Made by a program: the position numbers and the translations under genes. A DNA stretch of 64,000 bases, taken from NCBI GenBank assembly GCA_907164885.2, contig OU015500.1, positions 54,551,783 through 54,615,782 on the forward strand, given 5' to 3'. This stretch comes from Dolomedes plantarius (Eukaryota; Arthropoda; Arachnida; Araneae; Dolomedidae). The notes below the pieces were generated by a model. It saw only the letters and a program-made list of their open reading frames with translations, did no database searches and was not told where the DNA came from. Of the stretch, positions 48,909 to 59,830 are shown one piece after another (the stretch's first letter is position 1; each line of letters begins with the position of its first letter).

Positions 48909-50885
48909 ATGAGTGTTGTAGAACAAAATCCTGCTGGAAATTTTCCTCGGGTAATTATGGTTCAGCAAATTGCGCCATTCGAAGCCACCTTCAATGGCGG
49001 CCCCTCAAGCCAATTCCTAAAGAAAATTGAGCATTACTTTCAACAACAATGCACCCCAGAGGGGGATAAACTTAAAATTGCTCTAGCCGCTTTAAGAGGT
49101 AGTGCATATCAGTGGTACACGTGTATGAAAAGCAGTAATCTGATTTTTGACTATTTGTCATTCAAGCAACAGTTTCTTAGTGTTTTTCCAAAGACCTTTA
49201 ATCAAAGTGAAATTGAAGCGGAAATTTATTCGCTAAGGCAACGTGAAGGTCAGTCTGCGTTAGATTTTGCTACGGAAAAGATTTCCAAGTGTGAGGAATA
49301 TTTAGAAGAGTTGACGGAAGCGATAATCTTAAAAATAGTTATCCAACGTTTGAAGCCAAGTGTTCAAGATTTTTTAGATAATCAAACAATTACAAGCAAG
49401 GTTACCCTCCTTCAAGCTTTAGCTAAATATGACAATAGACATTTCTTCGCTACCCCTCACCGTCATTCAGGTACGAGAAGTTTTATACAGCCGCGCCAAA
49501 ATTTTTCGCGAGTTTCAAACCAGCAGCGTAAGCAGTACCGCAGGCAAAATAATAGAAGCGCACGGCGTTATAATGAAATTAGTGCACTTAAAGAAAATAA
49601 TAGGGAAGCACCTTACTTGCACTGGCAAGTTGATTCACATGATATGGTTCAACCTGTTGAAACTGTTTGGTCAAATGTATTATTTTGTCCGAGTAGTAAT
49701 CATTATTTTGAGAATAGTGAAAGTCAGGGTATTTTTGTGGCTTATAAAGAAAGTGAGTCTAGCTGGAATAATGCGGTAATTCCAGTACAAATTTCTGAAA
49801 ATAGGGCCGATACTAATGCTAGTGGTTTAGAAAATAAATCATCGGACACTTCTATTAATGCTATACCTGATATTATTGATGCTATACCTGATATTTTAGA
49901 TGATATTCACACATCTGTTAATGAAGGAAATTTAGTAGATGACGAAGTATGCGTTACGGAAGTTAGTGAATACTTATTAGTTGACGACAATAAAAATTCT
50001 TTAAACGATAGTAGGAACTCGCTAGGTAATGATGATATTATTTCAAGTTTCCATCCGAATGAGGATGCTGTAGGCCAGGTTGATAATATGGTTTTAAATA
50101 AAGTACATGAAAACCAGACTGAAAATCAGGATGAAAAGTTGACACAGAGTTATAATGTAAGTAGTTTAGCTGATGCTTCGGAAGTTATAGACGTCGTTTG
50201 CATTAATACGCACCAGTACGAAAAGCTTAATCTTCCTAAAACTGAAGCAGTGTTAAAGAATTTAAATGATAACGATTCTGATATCGCAAGTTTCAAAGAG
50301 ACTTTTTCGTCAAAAGAGGATAAAACTAAAGTTAAGGGGGATAAAAAACGTGAAAAAGCGCCTTCAGGTTCCAGCATTAAAACTGCTAATACTGAAGTAA
50401 TTAAGGCGGTAAACAAGAAGTCGTATAAGCACAAATACGAAAAGCAGAGTCAGGTTGTTGAAAAAATAGAATCTGCATTAAAATTTAATACCGATACAAG
50501 CAAAAGTACGAAGAAAGGTAAAGTGTGCACTACAAAAACTCCATCAAAGGAGGAATGCGTCGCTGATAAGGTACACAAGGTTATAAAAAGGAAGAATGAC
50601 AATTTTAAAGCTCCTTTGCATAAGTACAGGGAACGCAAGATATCAGCCGCCCAGCAAGGTTGGCCTCCTCCCAAGAGACCTCCTGTCCATCGTCAAGCCG
50701 GACCAGCGCCTCAGGACCAACGACCTGCTGCACGAAGGATGCCCACACGGTCAACGAACCCCTTTACTAGGACTGCGACCATCAAGAGAGGTTCAGCGGA
50801 TTGGACAAACTGGTGCAGTGAAGTTGCGGCATTCATGAGGAACAAGTCTTGTATCAACTTTCTTATTCTAACTCCCACCCTTTAA
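48909..50885 (+). CDS. Gag-like protein of the pol-less LTR element
   Basis: An intact 658-codon frame with no stop. Residues ~25-180 look like a Ty3/gypsy-type capsid (IAPFEATFNG, LAALRGSAYQWYTC, FKQQFLSVFP, LRQREGQSALDFATEKI, RLKPSVQDFL). A basic patch follows (~193-222, QRKQYRRQNNRSARR) where a CCHC zinc knuckle would be expected; none is present. The middle (~290-430) is acidic and Asn/Ser-rich with a short repeat (AIPDIID/AIPDILD). Residues ~450-590 are Lys-rich. The end is Pro/Arg-rich (WPPPKRPPVHRQAG) and clearly GC-richer than the rest of the gene. It should package the element RNA; C-terminal functions are unknown. Confidence 0.85.
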   Translation: MSVVEQNPAGNFPRVIMVQQIAPFEATFNGGPSSQFLKKIEHYFQQQCTPEGDKLKIALAALRGSAYQWYTCMKSSNLIFDYLSFKQQFLSVFPKTFNQSEIEAEIYSLRQREGQSALDFATEKISKCEEYLEELTEAIILKIVIQRLKPSVQDFLDNQTITSKVTLLQALAKYDNRHFFATPHRHSGTRSFIQPRQNFSRVSNQQRKQYRRQNNRSARRYNEISALKENNREAPYLHWQVDSHDMVQPVETVWSNVLFCPSSNHYFENSESQGIFVAYKESESSWNNAVIPVQISENRADTNASGLENKSSDTSINAIPDIIDAIPDILDDIHTSVNEGNLVDDEVCVTEVSEYLLVDDNKNSLNDSRNSLGNDDIISSFHPNEDAVGQVDNMVLNKVHENQTENQDEKLTQSYNVSSLADASEVIDVVCINTHQYEKLNLPKTEAVLKNLNDNDSDIASFKETFSSKEDKTKVKGDKKREKAPSGSSIKTANTEVIKAVNKKSYKHKYEKQSQVVEKIESALKFNTDTSKSTKKGKVCTTKTPSKEECVADKVHKVIKRKNDNFKAPLHKYRERKISAAQQGWPPPKRPPVHRQAGPAPQDQRPAARRMPTRSTNPFTRTATIKRGSADWTNWCSEVAAFMRNKSCINFLILTPTL

Positions 50886-51419
50886 TAAAATCGAACCAAA
50901 TTGGTTTGAAGTTCCCCAGTGTATATACTGTGTAAACATTTTGAGGGGAAGTGGTGAGGCACTGAAAAAAAACGGTATACTGTTGTTTTATAAATTTTTG
51001 AAGGGGACATGTAGTGAAAAAAAAAATAACACATACTAACTACAGATAACAAACAACTAACATACTAACTTCACAAATCATAACACATGTACATTATAAA
51101 TTGGGGGAGAGCAGATACAGTCAAGAAATGTCATGCTGTGCAATTGTGTTGTCACTTTTAATTAAAATAGATATTTTAGGGCGCAGTTGGCCAGCCCAGT
51201 ATCCGCAACTCTGCAAATCCACTGTGTAATGGTGTCACCTGGACCCTTCGGGGTTAGTTTTGTAAAATGGTAGTGGCGTTTTTCCCCCACACAACGTGTG
51301 GAAGGTTTTTTTGGCTTTGCCACCCATTATGTAAAAAGTCAGACCAGCACGCGTTTTCAATTAGTTAACTGAAGCCGTTCAGACCTCAGTTACCTAATTT
51401 TTTTTTCGAGGGAGGCCAG
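50886..51419 (+). other. 3' untranslated region of the gag-only element
   Basis: No open frame. Contains a GC-richer block (51181-51370: GGCGCAGTTGGCCAGCCC, CCTGGACCCTTCGGGG, CACACAACGTGTGG) that looks like conserved LTR-element 3' sequence, and ends in the purine tract before the LTR. Confidence 0.6.
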
Positions 51420-51854
51420 TGTAAGGTATACACAAGATTCGATTCACAAGAATCGAACTTTTGAGTGAATTAAAGAAGCTGCTTCAGATATGCTAATTTT
51501 GGCATACGCGCTTAGTATAAATACCACGCAGCGTCATTAATAAAAGAGGGAGTTGTTGTTAAGGTTGAAAAGGTGTTATGCTGCGCTAGTGCTTTACGGG
51601 CCAGAAGTTTACGTGGCAGTACTGCTGGTTTGACTTACTGTTCGTGAGTATAAAAATATATTGTTCTTGAAAGCTGTATTTACATTCCGTACAAGTAGTA
51701 CGCATGCTTATTGCTGTAAAAGCCAATTATATGTGCAGCGAATTCAATAAACATTATTTCATGTATAACCTGTGTTTGTATATAATTCAAATAGAGTGCC
51801 ACTTCAAATTATATACACCCAAGTCTGGGTAGAAGTGAGCATAGATTCTCTATA
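51420..51854 (+). repeat. 3' LTR of the gag-only element
   Basis: 435 bp; versus the 5' LTR I see one A/C and one A/T difference (the GTATAAACTG/GTATAACCTG and TAGAATCT/TAGATTCT sites). Confidence 0.9.
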
Positions 51855-51858
51855 ACAG

Positions 51859-52699
<841 letters not shown>

Positions 52700-52702
<3 letters not shown>

Positions 52703-54249
52703 TGCCCTCCAAAAGTTAAGGTACAGCATATTTTTTAGATCTAATTTAAAAATGAATGAACAGAGAAACAAGAAATTTGGACGAAATGTGCACACTAAAT
52801 AGTTCTTTATTAAGTGCGACAAAGAAATTTACACAACTTACATAATTTGCATGAGTTAAAGGGAAAAAAAGAATTCCTTGCAGAAAACTCCATTATTTGA
52901 GAAATTATGGAGCACTATTACAGCACAGTTTCATGTGGAAAAATGTCATGGAAACATTAAAAAATGGTTTCCAAAAAGGAATATGTCCACCCCTAGCTAT
53001 AATGCATTGTCAGTACCAACTGTCTATACTGACAATTAAGTTGTCGGACATCGAAATTGGAAGCGCAGACACGGAGTAAACCTTGTTCCAGCTCATGTAA
53101 TGATCTTGGAGGAGTGTTTGAAGCATAAACGTGTCTTTCAAGGTAGTTCCAAACATGCTGTATCGGATTGAGGTCTGAAGATCGAGCTGGCCATTCCATT
53201 CGCACCAAGCCATGACCCTCACATTAATCCTCTAAAAGCATAGCTTGATGAGATCTTGCATTATCATCCATTAAAATAAATTCGTTGCCAATAACAGCGG
53301 CATATGGGCGGACATATTGATCAAGGATCTCGTCCCGTTATCTTATACCAGTTCTCTATGGCACACATGCAGGTCAGTGTGATCACCGTGAGAGATTCCT
53401 ACCCAAACCATGATTCCACTATCTCTGTAATTGTGGCTTTCTCCAATGTTGGACTGGTTGTATCTGGAGCCTCGTTCCCTCCAGATCAACCTGGACTCAT
53501 CTGTGAAGAGTACAGAAGCCCACTGCTGTGTGATCTCGGAAACATGTTCTCTTGCCCAACATAAACGGGCACTTCTCTGCCATTGGTTAAGTGGGACAAA
53601 CACAACTGGTCGTCTTGTATAGAACCCACAATTGTGAAGGCTTCTTCGCATCGTAGTAGCGGATATATTTTTCTCGAAAGCGATAGAATTATTTGAAACA
53701 AGCTGAGACACAGTAATGCTTCTCCTTCTTCGGGCCGAAAGAGCTAAAAAGCAGTTTCCCGCAGGTGTTGTAACGCGTGGTTGGCCTGAAACATGTCTTC
53801 TAGACACAGAATCTTCTGATGTTAACTGATTTCACAGTTGTCGGACCACATTTCGAGACACATTGAGACATATACCAGCATCAGCTTATGACAATCCCAT
53901 TTATATCCATCCGATCGCCCGCCAACTTAATGAATCGGGCAAACGACTTCTCAGAGATATTGGTAGACTCTCCTGGGTACTGTCAACGAAATTGCTAACA
54001 CAAATTGAAAATAAACATCCATGCGTAATACTTGCACACAAATTCAGGAAAGTTTGTTTTTTCCAGCTTTTATGTTACACTTATATAAGTGGCAATTATT
54101 TAAAATGATAGGGGTAAAGTTTTTTTTCCATAAGCTTTCGCAAAGTTCAATACTATCATTCATATACACTATGAATTCTATTGTTTCTCCCTTTATTTTA
54201 ATGGTGAGCTTCGAAAAGCATATTGTACCTAAACTTTTGGAGGACAGTG
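52700..54249 (-). mobile_element. Degenerate Tc1-like transposon
   Basis: The terminal inverted repeats CACTGCCCTCCAAAAGTTAA and (complement) CACTGTCCTCCAAAAGTTTA match over about 30 bp. The expected TA flanks are replaced by CA on the left and TG on the right, inside (AC)n and (GT)n tracts. A degenerate transposase lies on the minus strand. 1550 bp. Confidence 0.88.
52993..53960 (-). pseudogene. Tc1-like transposase pseudogene
   Basis: The minus strand gives an HTH remnant (SRRHVSGQPRVTTPAGN, RRRRSITVSQLVSNN, TMRRSLHNCGFYTRRP), then FTDESRLIW with the first catalytic Asp (open frame 53343-53807), a shifted segment with MDDNARSHQA (second Asp, near 53265), and WPARSSDLNPIQHVWNYLER (52993-53208). 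The third catalytic residue, normally Glu in NPIEH, is Gln here. Several stops and at least two frameshifts add to that, so it is inactive. Confidence 0.9.
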
Positions 54250-54304
54250 TGTGTGTGTGCGTGTGCGTGTGCGTGTGCGTGCGTGTTTGGGTGTGTGCGT
54301 GTAT
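54250..54304. repeat. (GT)n/(GC) microsatellite
   Basis: GT/GC dinucleotide tract starting at the right terminus of the Tc1-like element. Confidence 0.9.
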
Positions 54305-55139
54305 TTGAGATGTTTTTTCTTCTCTTAATGATCTCTGAGTTATTATCTTCTTTCACCAATATACTGTTTGATACATTTGCGGAAACAAAATTATCTATGG
54401 GCATACAGTGTTTTTGTAGTGTTTTCAGTACTTTAGTTTTTTCCCTGTTACCTTTTACCCAAATGAAGTGCGACTAATGTCACACTCCTGCTCCATCGCT
54501 TTTCATCATACGACGCAAAATCGATATTCTTCCGTTCTGAGTCGTCCTTCAATCATCGGCCGGGATAAATGGAGAAAAGGAAAAGTACTTTCCATGAAGG
54601 AAAAAAAAAAACTCTTTGAAAATCAACTTTTCTAGAGCCACAAAACAGATATTCGACAAATCAGACATATGAAAAATTTTAATTTTTTTAACCGTGTGAC
54701 AGCACCGTTTGTAAAGTACAAAGTTCAAGTTATTTTAGAATATATACCCTTCAGTTTAATAGGCATGCGGAAATACAAATTTATACATTGGAAAGTTTAT
54801 AACTTTGTAAATGTATATGTATATACTATGTTTTACTCTATGTAGAATTAACTTGAAAACGTCTGGGTGAATAGGTGTTTAATTTTAAAACTTTCAGAGA
54901 CAGAACATAAATTTCTTTCTTTTACTCGTATATAGTTTTAATATCATAAACTTATGGAAACTCACTCAAAAACAGGAGGAGCTTTTTTTAGCTGAACCTG
55001 ACGGATCCTTTCTGAAGAATGTTAGTGTCTCACAATATCCCTCCTGAGTGTTCTGGATCATATATTGATATACATGTGATCCGGAACCCTCAGGAGTATA
55101 TGTTTAGAGATATCTGACTTCTATCCTTTCTAGGATATA
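54305..55139. other. Intergenic, no gene
   Basis: Nothing recognised. Confidence 0.45.
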
Positions 55140-55742
55140 TGTATATCGAAGTCACCCTCTAATAAAGTAGAAATGACACTTTTTGCAATAGATAAACAAC
55201 AAAGTTTATTATTCCCTTAATACATATAACATGCAGTGTAAAAACAATACTGAGTAAAGACAGTTACAAAATGTTATAAACACTATATAAGGAAATGAAG
55301 TACAAGTACTCACAATATATATAAAGTCAGACCAGTGATGCTGCATGGTAATCCACTATTACTAACACAACAAACTCTTTATGCCAGAGTGGCAAAAACT
55401 TGCTTAATCTTAGAAGTGATATAGCTATGAGCCACTGAAGGCAACTCGCATAAACAGCTCCAAACAAACCAGTCTCTTCCGAAATCTAGCTACGCGGTAT
55501 TTATAGTAATGGTTTATGCTGAATTTAACATTTTTTGTAGTTTCTTTAGATTTATGCAAATACAATGAACGATTATTGTTAATCGATCATTGGGTAGACC
55601 TTTAATATGTTTCTGATGCCCCAAAAATGACGATATAGAAATGGGAATGATCCGTCAACCTAAGATTGGTCGCTCCCTAAGATTAGAAACTGGACTACAA
55701 CAATATTCTAGAAACTATTCTCTGGAATTTACTCGAGGACAA
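55140..55742 (-). repeat. Probable solo LTR
   Basis: On the minus strand the segment has a TATA-type promoter (TATAAATACCGCG, complement of 55494-55506) and a polyadenylation signal 290 bp on (AATAAAC, complement of 55204-55210). Possible ends are TGTCCTCGAG...ATATACA. There is no coding flank. The ends and target duplication are not proven, so the boundaries are approximate. Confidence 0.5.
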
Positions 55743-57045
55743 CTCCTTGCGTTTTAAAATTGCAATAAAATCAAATGAGGTTCACACTCTTGTAAAAAAA
55801 GCATAACAAGCGAACCAAGGAACGTTTTAAATCAAATCTATACATTTCTTTAATGTTTTGAAAATTTCAATTAGTTTTGAATTTGCTTAATGTGTCCATG
55901 ACAAGATGGAACAGCAGTTACCCCAAGCAAACGTTTTCAAAAAGAGCGTGTTTTAAAATAGTGTGCTATATGGGCTTTCTTTTTTTGGTTGCACAGTGCA
56001 ACGTATATATTATATTCGAAAGTTTGAGTGCTTCTAAGCTGACGAGTGAAGCGTTATTTCGAAAGAAAGTTTAGCAGCAGCTGAGAAGCGGCTGATTACT
56101 GAAAGGAAATTTTAATTTCCAGATATTTAGTGATTTACGTCGCTTCAGAAAACTCTTTGATAGCAGAAAGACAGTTGAACCGTTAGAGAATAAAAGGGGG
56201 AAACGAAAATTCCCTTTCCAGTCACCATCGATTACTGCGATAATATAAGCAGCGCCTATCCCAAAACCAACCGTAACGATTCTCAGCAAAAAAGCTATAT
56301 TTCAGAAAATGGTGTAAATTTTCCTTTTTGAAAAATCATTCGTAGATACGCTTAGACAAAAATATTTACTTTGAGCATTTTTTATGGGTTTCAGATTCTG
56401 TATGTATATGCATGTAATACTGGAATGATAAACATTTTGCGAGGTTTTGAGTTTGAGCAAAATGTACATGCTATCTTTAAGTCACCATAGGACCTTTAAC
56501 TGTGCTGATATTCTTTGGAAATTGTATTATCTTTATATTTTTATAATTTAAATCACATTTGAATTAAATACTTGAAATTTGCATGCCAAATAGATTAAAT
56601 AAATCTCTTATTATACAAATTTTATTGAAGTCAAAAAAGTATATTTAAATTGAATTTTGAATTTTTAAAATTTATACTTTTTTGACAGACATAATGGTGC
56701 ATGTAGCGGCTGAGAGCAAGATATTTCACATAATATTATTTAAATTTAACAATAATGTGTTTATAATCATTGTATCTTTAAATTATAGACACTTTTTAGA
56801 AATTTAAACTAAATTTAACACAATTTAAAATTACACAAAATAAAATTTCAATTTTTGATGCAAAATAAACATAATTTTTTTTTTTTATAAAGCACATTTT
56901 TTAATTTATGAGGATTGTTTCAACTATAACATTAAAAAAATCCAACCATAACAATAAAAAAATCTGAGAAATGCCTATAAAGTAGTTTATCTATTAATTT
57001 CTTTAAGTGATTATATTTAATGCATACTAATCTGACGTTATAATA
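55743..57045. other. AT-rich intergenic
   Basis: A plus-strand 65-codon frame at 55877-56074 has a hydrophobic stretch (MGFLFLVAQCNVYIIF) but no splice signal or homologous motif; I do not call it. Confidence 0.4.
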
Positions 57046-57047
57046 TA

Positions 57048-57952
57048 CGAGAGTCATTTCAAAAGTAATGCATACTAAATAAGTTATTTTATACCTATTT
57101 GATTTCTGACACTTTCTCTCTAAAATCCTTCTATACAGTCTCCTGCTTCTCAACAACTCAGTCCCCCTGCATCTCAATGATTCAGTCCCAAAATCTAGAA
57201 AGATTTTCTATTCCTTGCAGTATGCTACTTTTTTAGTCCTCCAATGACTCGGTAAACAACAAAATAAGTTCTTCTAAGATGGAAAAATGTTGACTGCGTA
57301 AAGGTTCATTCAACTGGAGAAGAAGGTGGACTGCACGGTGGATAAGACAACACTTCCCAAGGGTATTTAGCCAGCAAATTGGTCCCAATACTTCCCTCTT
57401 CTGGCCCTGCGTTATCATGGAAGATAAGCGTCCCATCACGAAGCAATTCATTTCTATTTTTGTGCATCTTTCGACGAAATTTTTGCACCTATTGACAATA
57501 ATACGTTGCACTCCCACTCGTACCACTTGGAACTTTATCAGTCACTATGAGACCATCATTTTCTCCACATTTGACTGGTCTCGTCGAATTTTTTTAGGTC
57601 GCAGAGGAGATAGCGATTATACGAGGTAAAAAATTGCTGTCTTTGAAAGTCAAATCATTGATTCAATAACAGTTCAATGTCCAAACGTTTCTGTTTTTGT
57701 TCAGATGTCAGTGAGAAACCCACCGAGCAGAAACTTTCAGTCTTGATGTATGATCGTTGATCTTCTACACTCACAGTACCGGATACACCTGCACAGTCTA
57801 AATTTATCACTTCAAAACAAAACACCTCAGGAAGCTTTGAAACACACATAAAATTCCTCTAGTCTTCAACTGGAATTGGCGAAATATTTTTCTGATTCTA
57901 TCATCCATTGCCAAAAGGTGCCATCTTGTGCATTACTTTGAAATGACCGTCG
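57048..57952 (-). mobile_element. Internally deleted mariner element
   Basis: The ends CGAGAGTCATTTCAAAAGTA and (complement) CGACGGTCATTTCAAAGTAA are inverted repeats flanked by TA (57046-57047 and 57953-57954). 905 bp against the usual ~1.3 kb. The minus strand carries transposase fragments. Confidence 0.88.
57233..57849 (-). pseudogene. mariner transposase fragments
   Basis: Minus-strand pieces: LTSEQKQKRLDIELLLNQ (57655-57849; the linker before the catalytic domain) and, after a deletion that removed the first catalytic Asp, KFRRKMHKNRNELLRDG with IFHDNAGP (second Asp) and YPWEVLSYPPCSPPSSP (57306-57488), where the third-Asp motif SPDLxPxDYHLF is destroyed. It continues as EPLRSQHFSILEELI in another frame. 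This is a Mos1-like mariner remnant. Confidence 0.85.
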
Positions 57953-57954
57953 TA

Positions 57955-58690
57955 AATATCCAAATACTTACACTGCATGAATTATATATAACTTTTAACT
58001 CGTTGCATGTATAATGGCTAAAGAAAATTCAGCAAGCAATACGGTACTACAAGATTATCAGTACATATTTTATACAATAATATTTTATGATTTAAAATAT
58101 CTTAACATTTTCAACCATATTTTCACAGAAGTGTCATAGACAGACGGTTAACAGAGGGGAGATAGTTTGAACCACATGAAAGGGAGAAAATATAATCAAT
58201 CTTTTTTTGAGATGACGTGTGATAGTTGATTTGTGCAGGGATTCTTTAAAAAACTGATCGAAAGAAAGTTTCCCTTTCATGGTAAAAAAATAAAATTACA
58301 TAACATCAGGGGAAACTCACGGAAAGAGAACATGAATATATACTCCTTATCTTGTTTGTTAGCATCATTGGTCATGATTTAGGATATAATTATATTATTT
58401 CGATGATTCAACCTCAGTACAATCGAATTATTTGTTGCAGACTATAGCAGCACATCTGCCATTCTGAGGGTAGAAAAGGTTAAATAGCTATAGAGTTGAT
58501 TTTAAAAAATCTTAGTTTTTGGTTAAAAGTTATCATACCAGTCTATCAAACAACCACACATCAAGAAGACTTGAAGGAGTAATTTTAATCTTACCTTTAC
58601 AAAAAGTGAGTCTTATAGTCGCCTGAAATAGGAAACCCGGTTTAAAACAGAAGCTGTAAAAATATCACTGTCCAAAGCCGGGGTCATAAT
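57955..58690. other. Intergenic, no gene
   Basis: Nothing recognised. Confidence 0.45.
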
Positions 58691-58770
58691 CTGTGTAAAA
58701 GTAATTATTGCTGTGTCAAAGTAATTATTGCTGTGTATTGCTTGTGTGTGTAAAAGTAATTATTGCTGCG
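58691..58770. repeat. Minisatellite GTGTAAAAGTAATTATTGCT
   Basis: Three imperfect copies (58691, 58711 and about 58747), the last after a 14-bp spacer. Confidence 0.85.
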
Positions 58771-59587
58771 AATGTGTATTTCTTTCTGTATATTGTCCTC
58801 TCTCTCCGCATACGTACTCCGGACTGGGAAGCTTGTATACTGAGGTCGCAAAGACATACAAAACAAGAACAACAAGTTTTCTAGTGCTTTCTCTCGATTC
58901 CGCGGTGAAAATTGAAACTTAACTCTCCTAATAAACAGATGACTTACTGACATTAATTACTTGAGTATATAAGATAGAACTAAGTATGCAAATTGAGATT
59001 TTTGAACTTCATGGAATTCTTCACGTCCAAATACTACCTAACTTTAACAATTCCTCACTTCATCTCACTGCAGCAAATTTCTAGACGTCCACCCCTTGAC
59101 GCTCTTCCTTTCTTACTGAATTCACATATCTGCTCATGTCTCCAATAATCGAGCAACCCCTTCCAGTAACAAATATTCATAGTAGGGACTATTCATGTTT
59201 GAATTTTTTTTCTTACCACACTTTGCCCTCTCTTTAAGTTCATCCATGTCTGCTTCCGTTATATTCCTTTAAGGAAGAATGTTCAGATTTCTTTGGTACG
59301 TTTGCCTACTAGAGGTCTATTGAAGGCTTTTATAAAGGCATATTGCCCGAAATGAAGACTGGAAAGTGAATTTAATAAAAATGATAGAAATTATGTGAAT
59401 CAAGTAGAATGTTACAGTAATATAATACGCCCGTAAATACTTATAAATTACCTAGTAATATATGCTAGTTTAATGAGGAACGTAGCCCTTTGAGTATTTT
59501 TCTCTCGGGAAGTAAATGTCTTTAGTATTAAATTTCTCAAAAAAACTCATTACAATTAAAATCAATAAATTGTTTCTATTATATAAA
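58771..59587. other. Intergenic, no gene
   Basis: Nothing recognised. Confidence 0.45.
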
Positions 59588-59830
59588 TGTGCGCGAGGAA
59601 TACTACTGCGAGCGCTCTGGACTTCATACTCAGGGAAAACATTTCGAATACCCACGAGCGCTTTTAAATACCTTTGGGTATAGCCCGAATATGGGCACGT
59701 TATATTTGTATACCAGAATATCCTTTCAGGATGTCATTGGATGGGAAGATGTAAGACATCCAGATGTCGTCCATGGGGGTACTCTATCGTATTGAGGGGC
59801 CACCAAAGAAGCAATGTTGACTCATATGAA
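59588..59830 (+). mobile_element. SINE family A, copy 4
   Basis: Aligns with 39105-39420: TTTCGAATACCCACGAGCGC, TTTTAAATACCTTTGGGTAT, ATATGGGCACGTTATATTT and GACATCCAGATGTCGTCCA. Strongly diverged. Confidence 0.55.

Larger units (their letters stand above)
48339..51854 (+). mobile_element. Young gag-only LTR retrotransposon
   Basis: Two 435-bp direct LTRs (48339-48773; 51420-51854) differ at only two positions that I see. The 4-bp target duplication ACAG lies at 48335-48338 and 51855-51858. A primer site TGGCGCCCGAA starts one base inside the 5' LTR, and a purine tract GAGGGAGG precedes the 3' LTR. The 3516-bp element has one long ORF (48909-50885), gag-like, and no protease, RT, RNase H or integrase motif in any frame. 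It must rely on enzymes from a relative. Confidence 0.92.

Noticed and set aside
55877..56074. 65-codon frame with a signal-peptide-like stretch
   Set aside because: Ends without a splice donor, no mature peptide motif, and T-rich DNA easily gives such a stretch.
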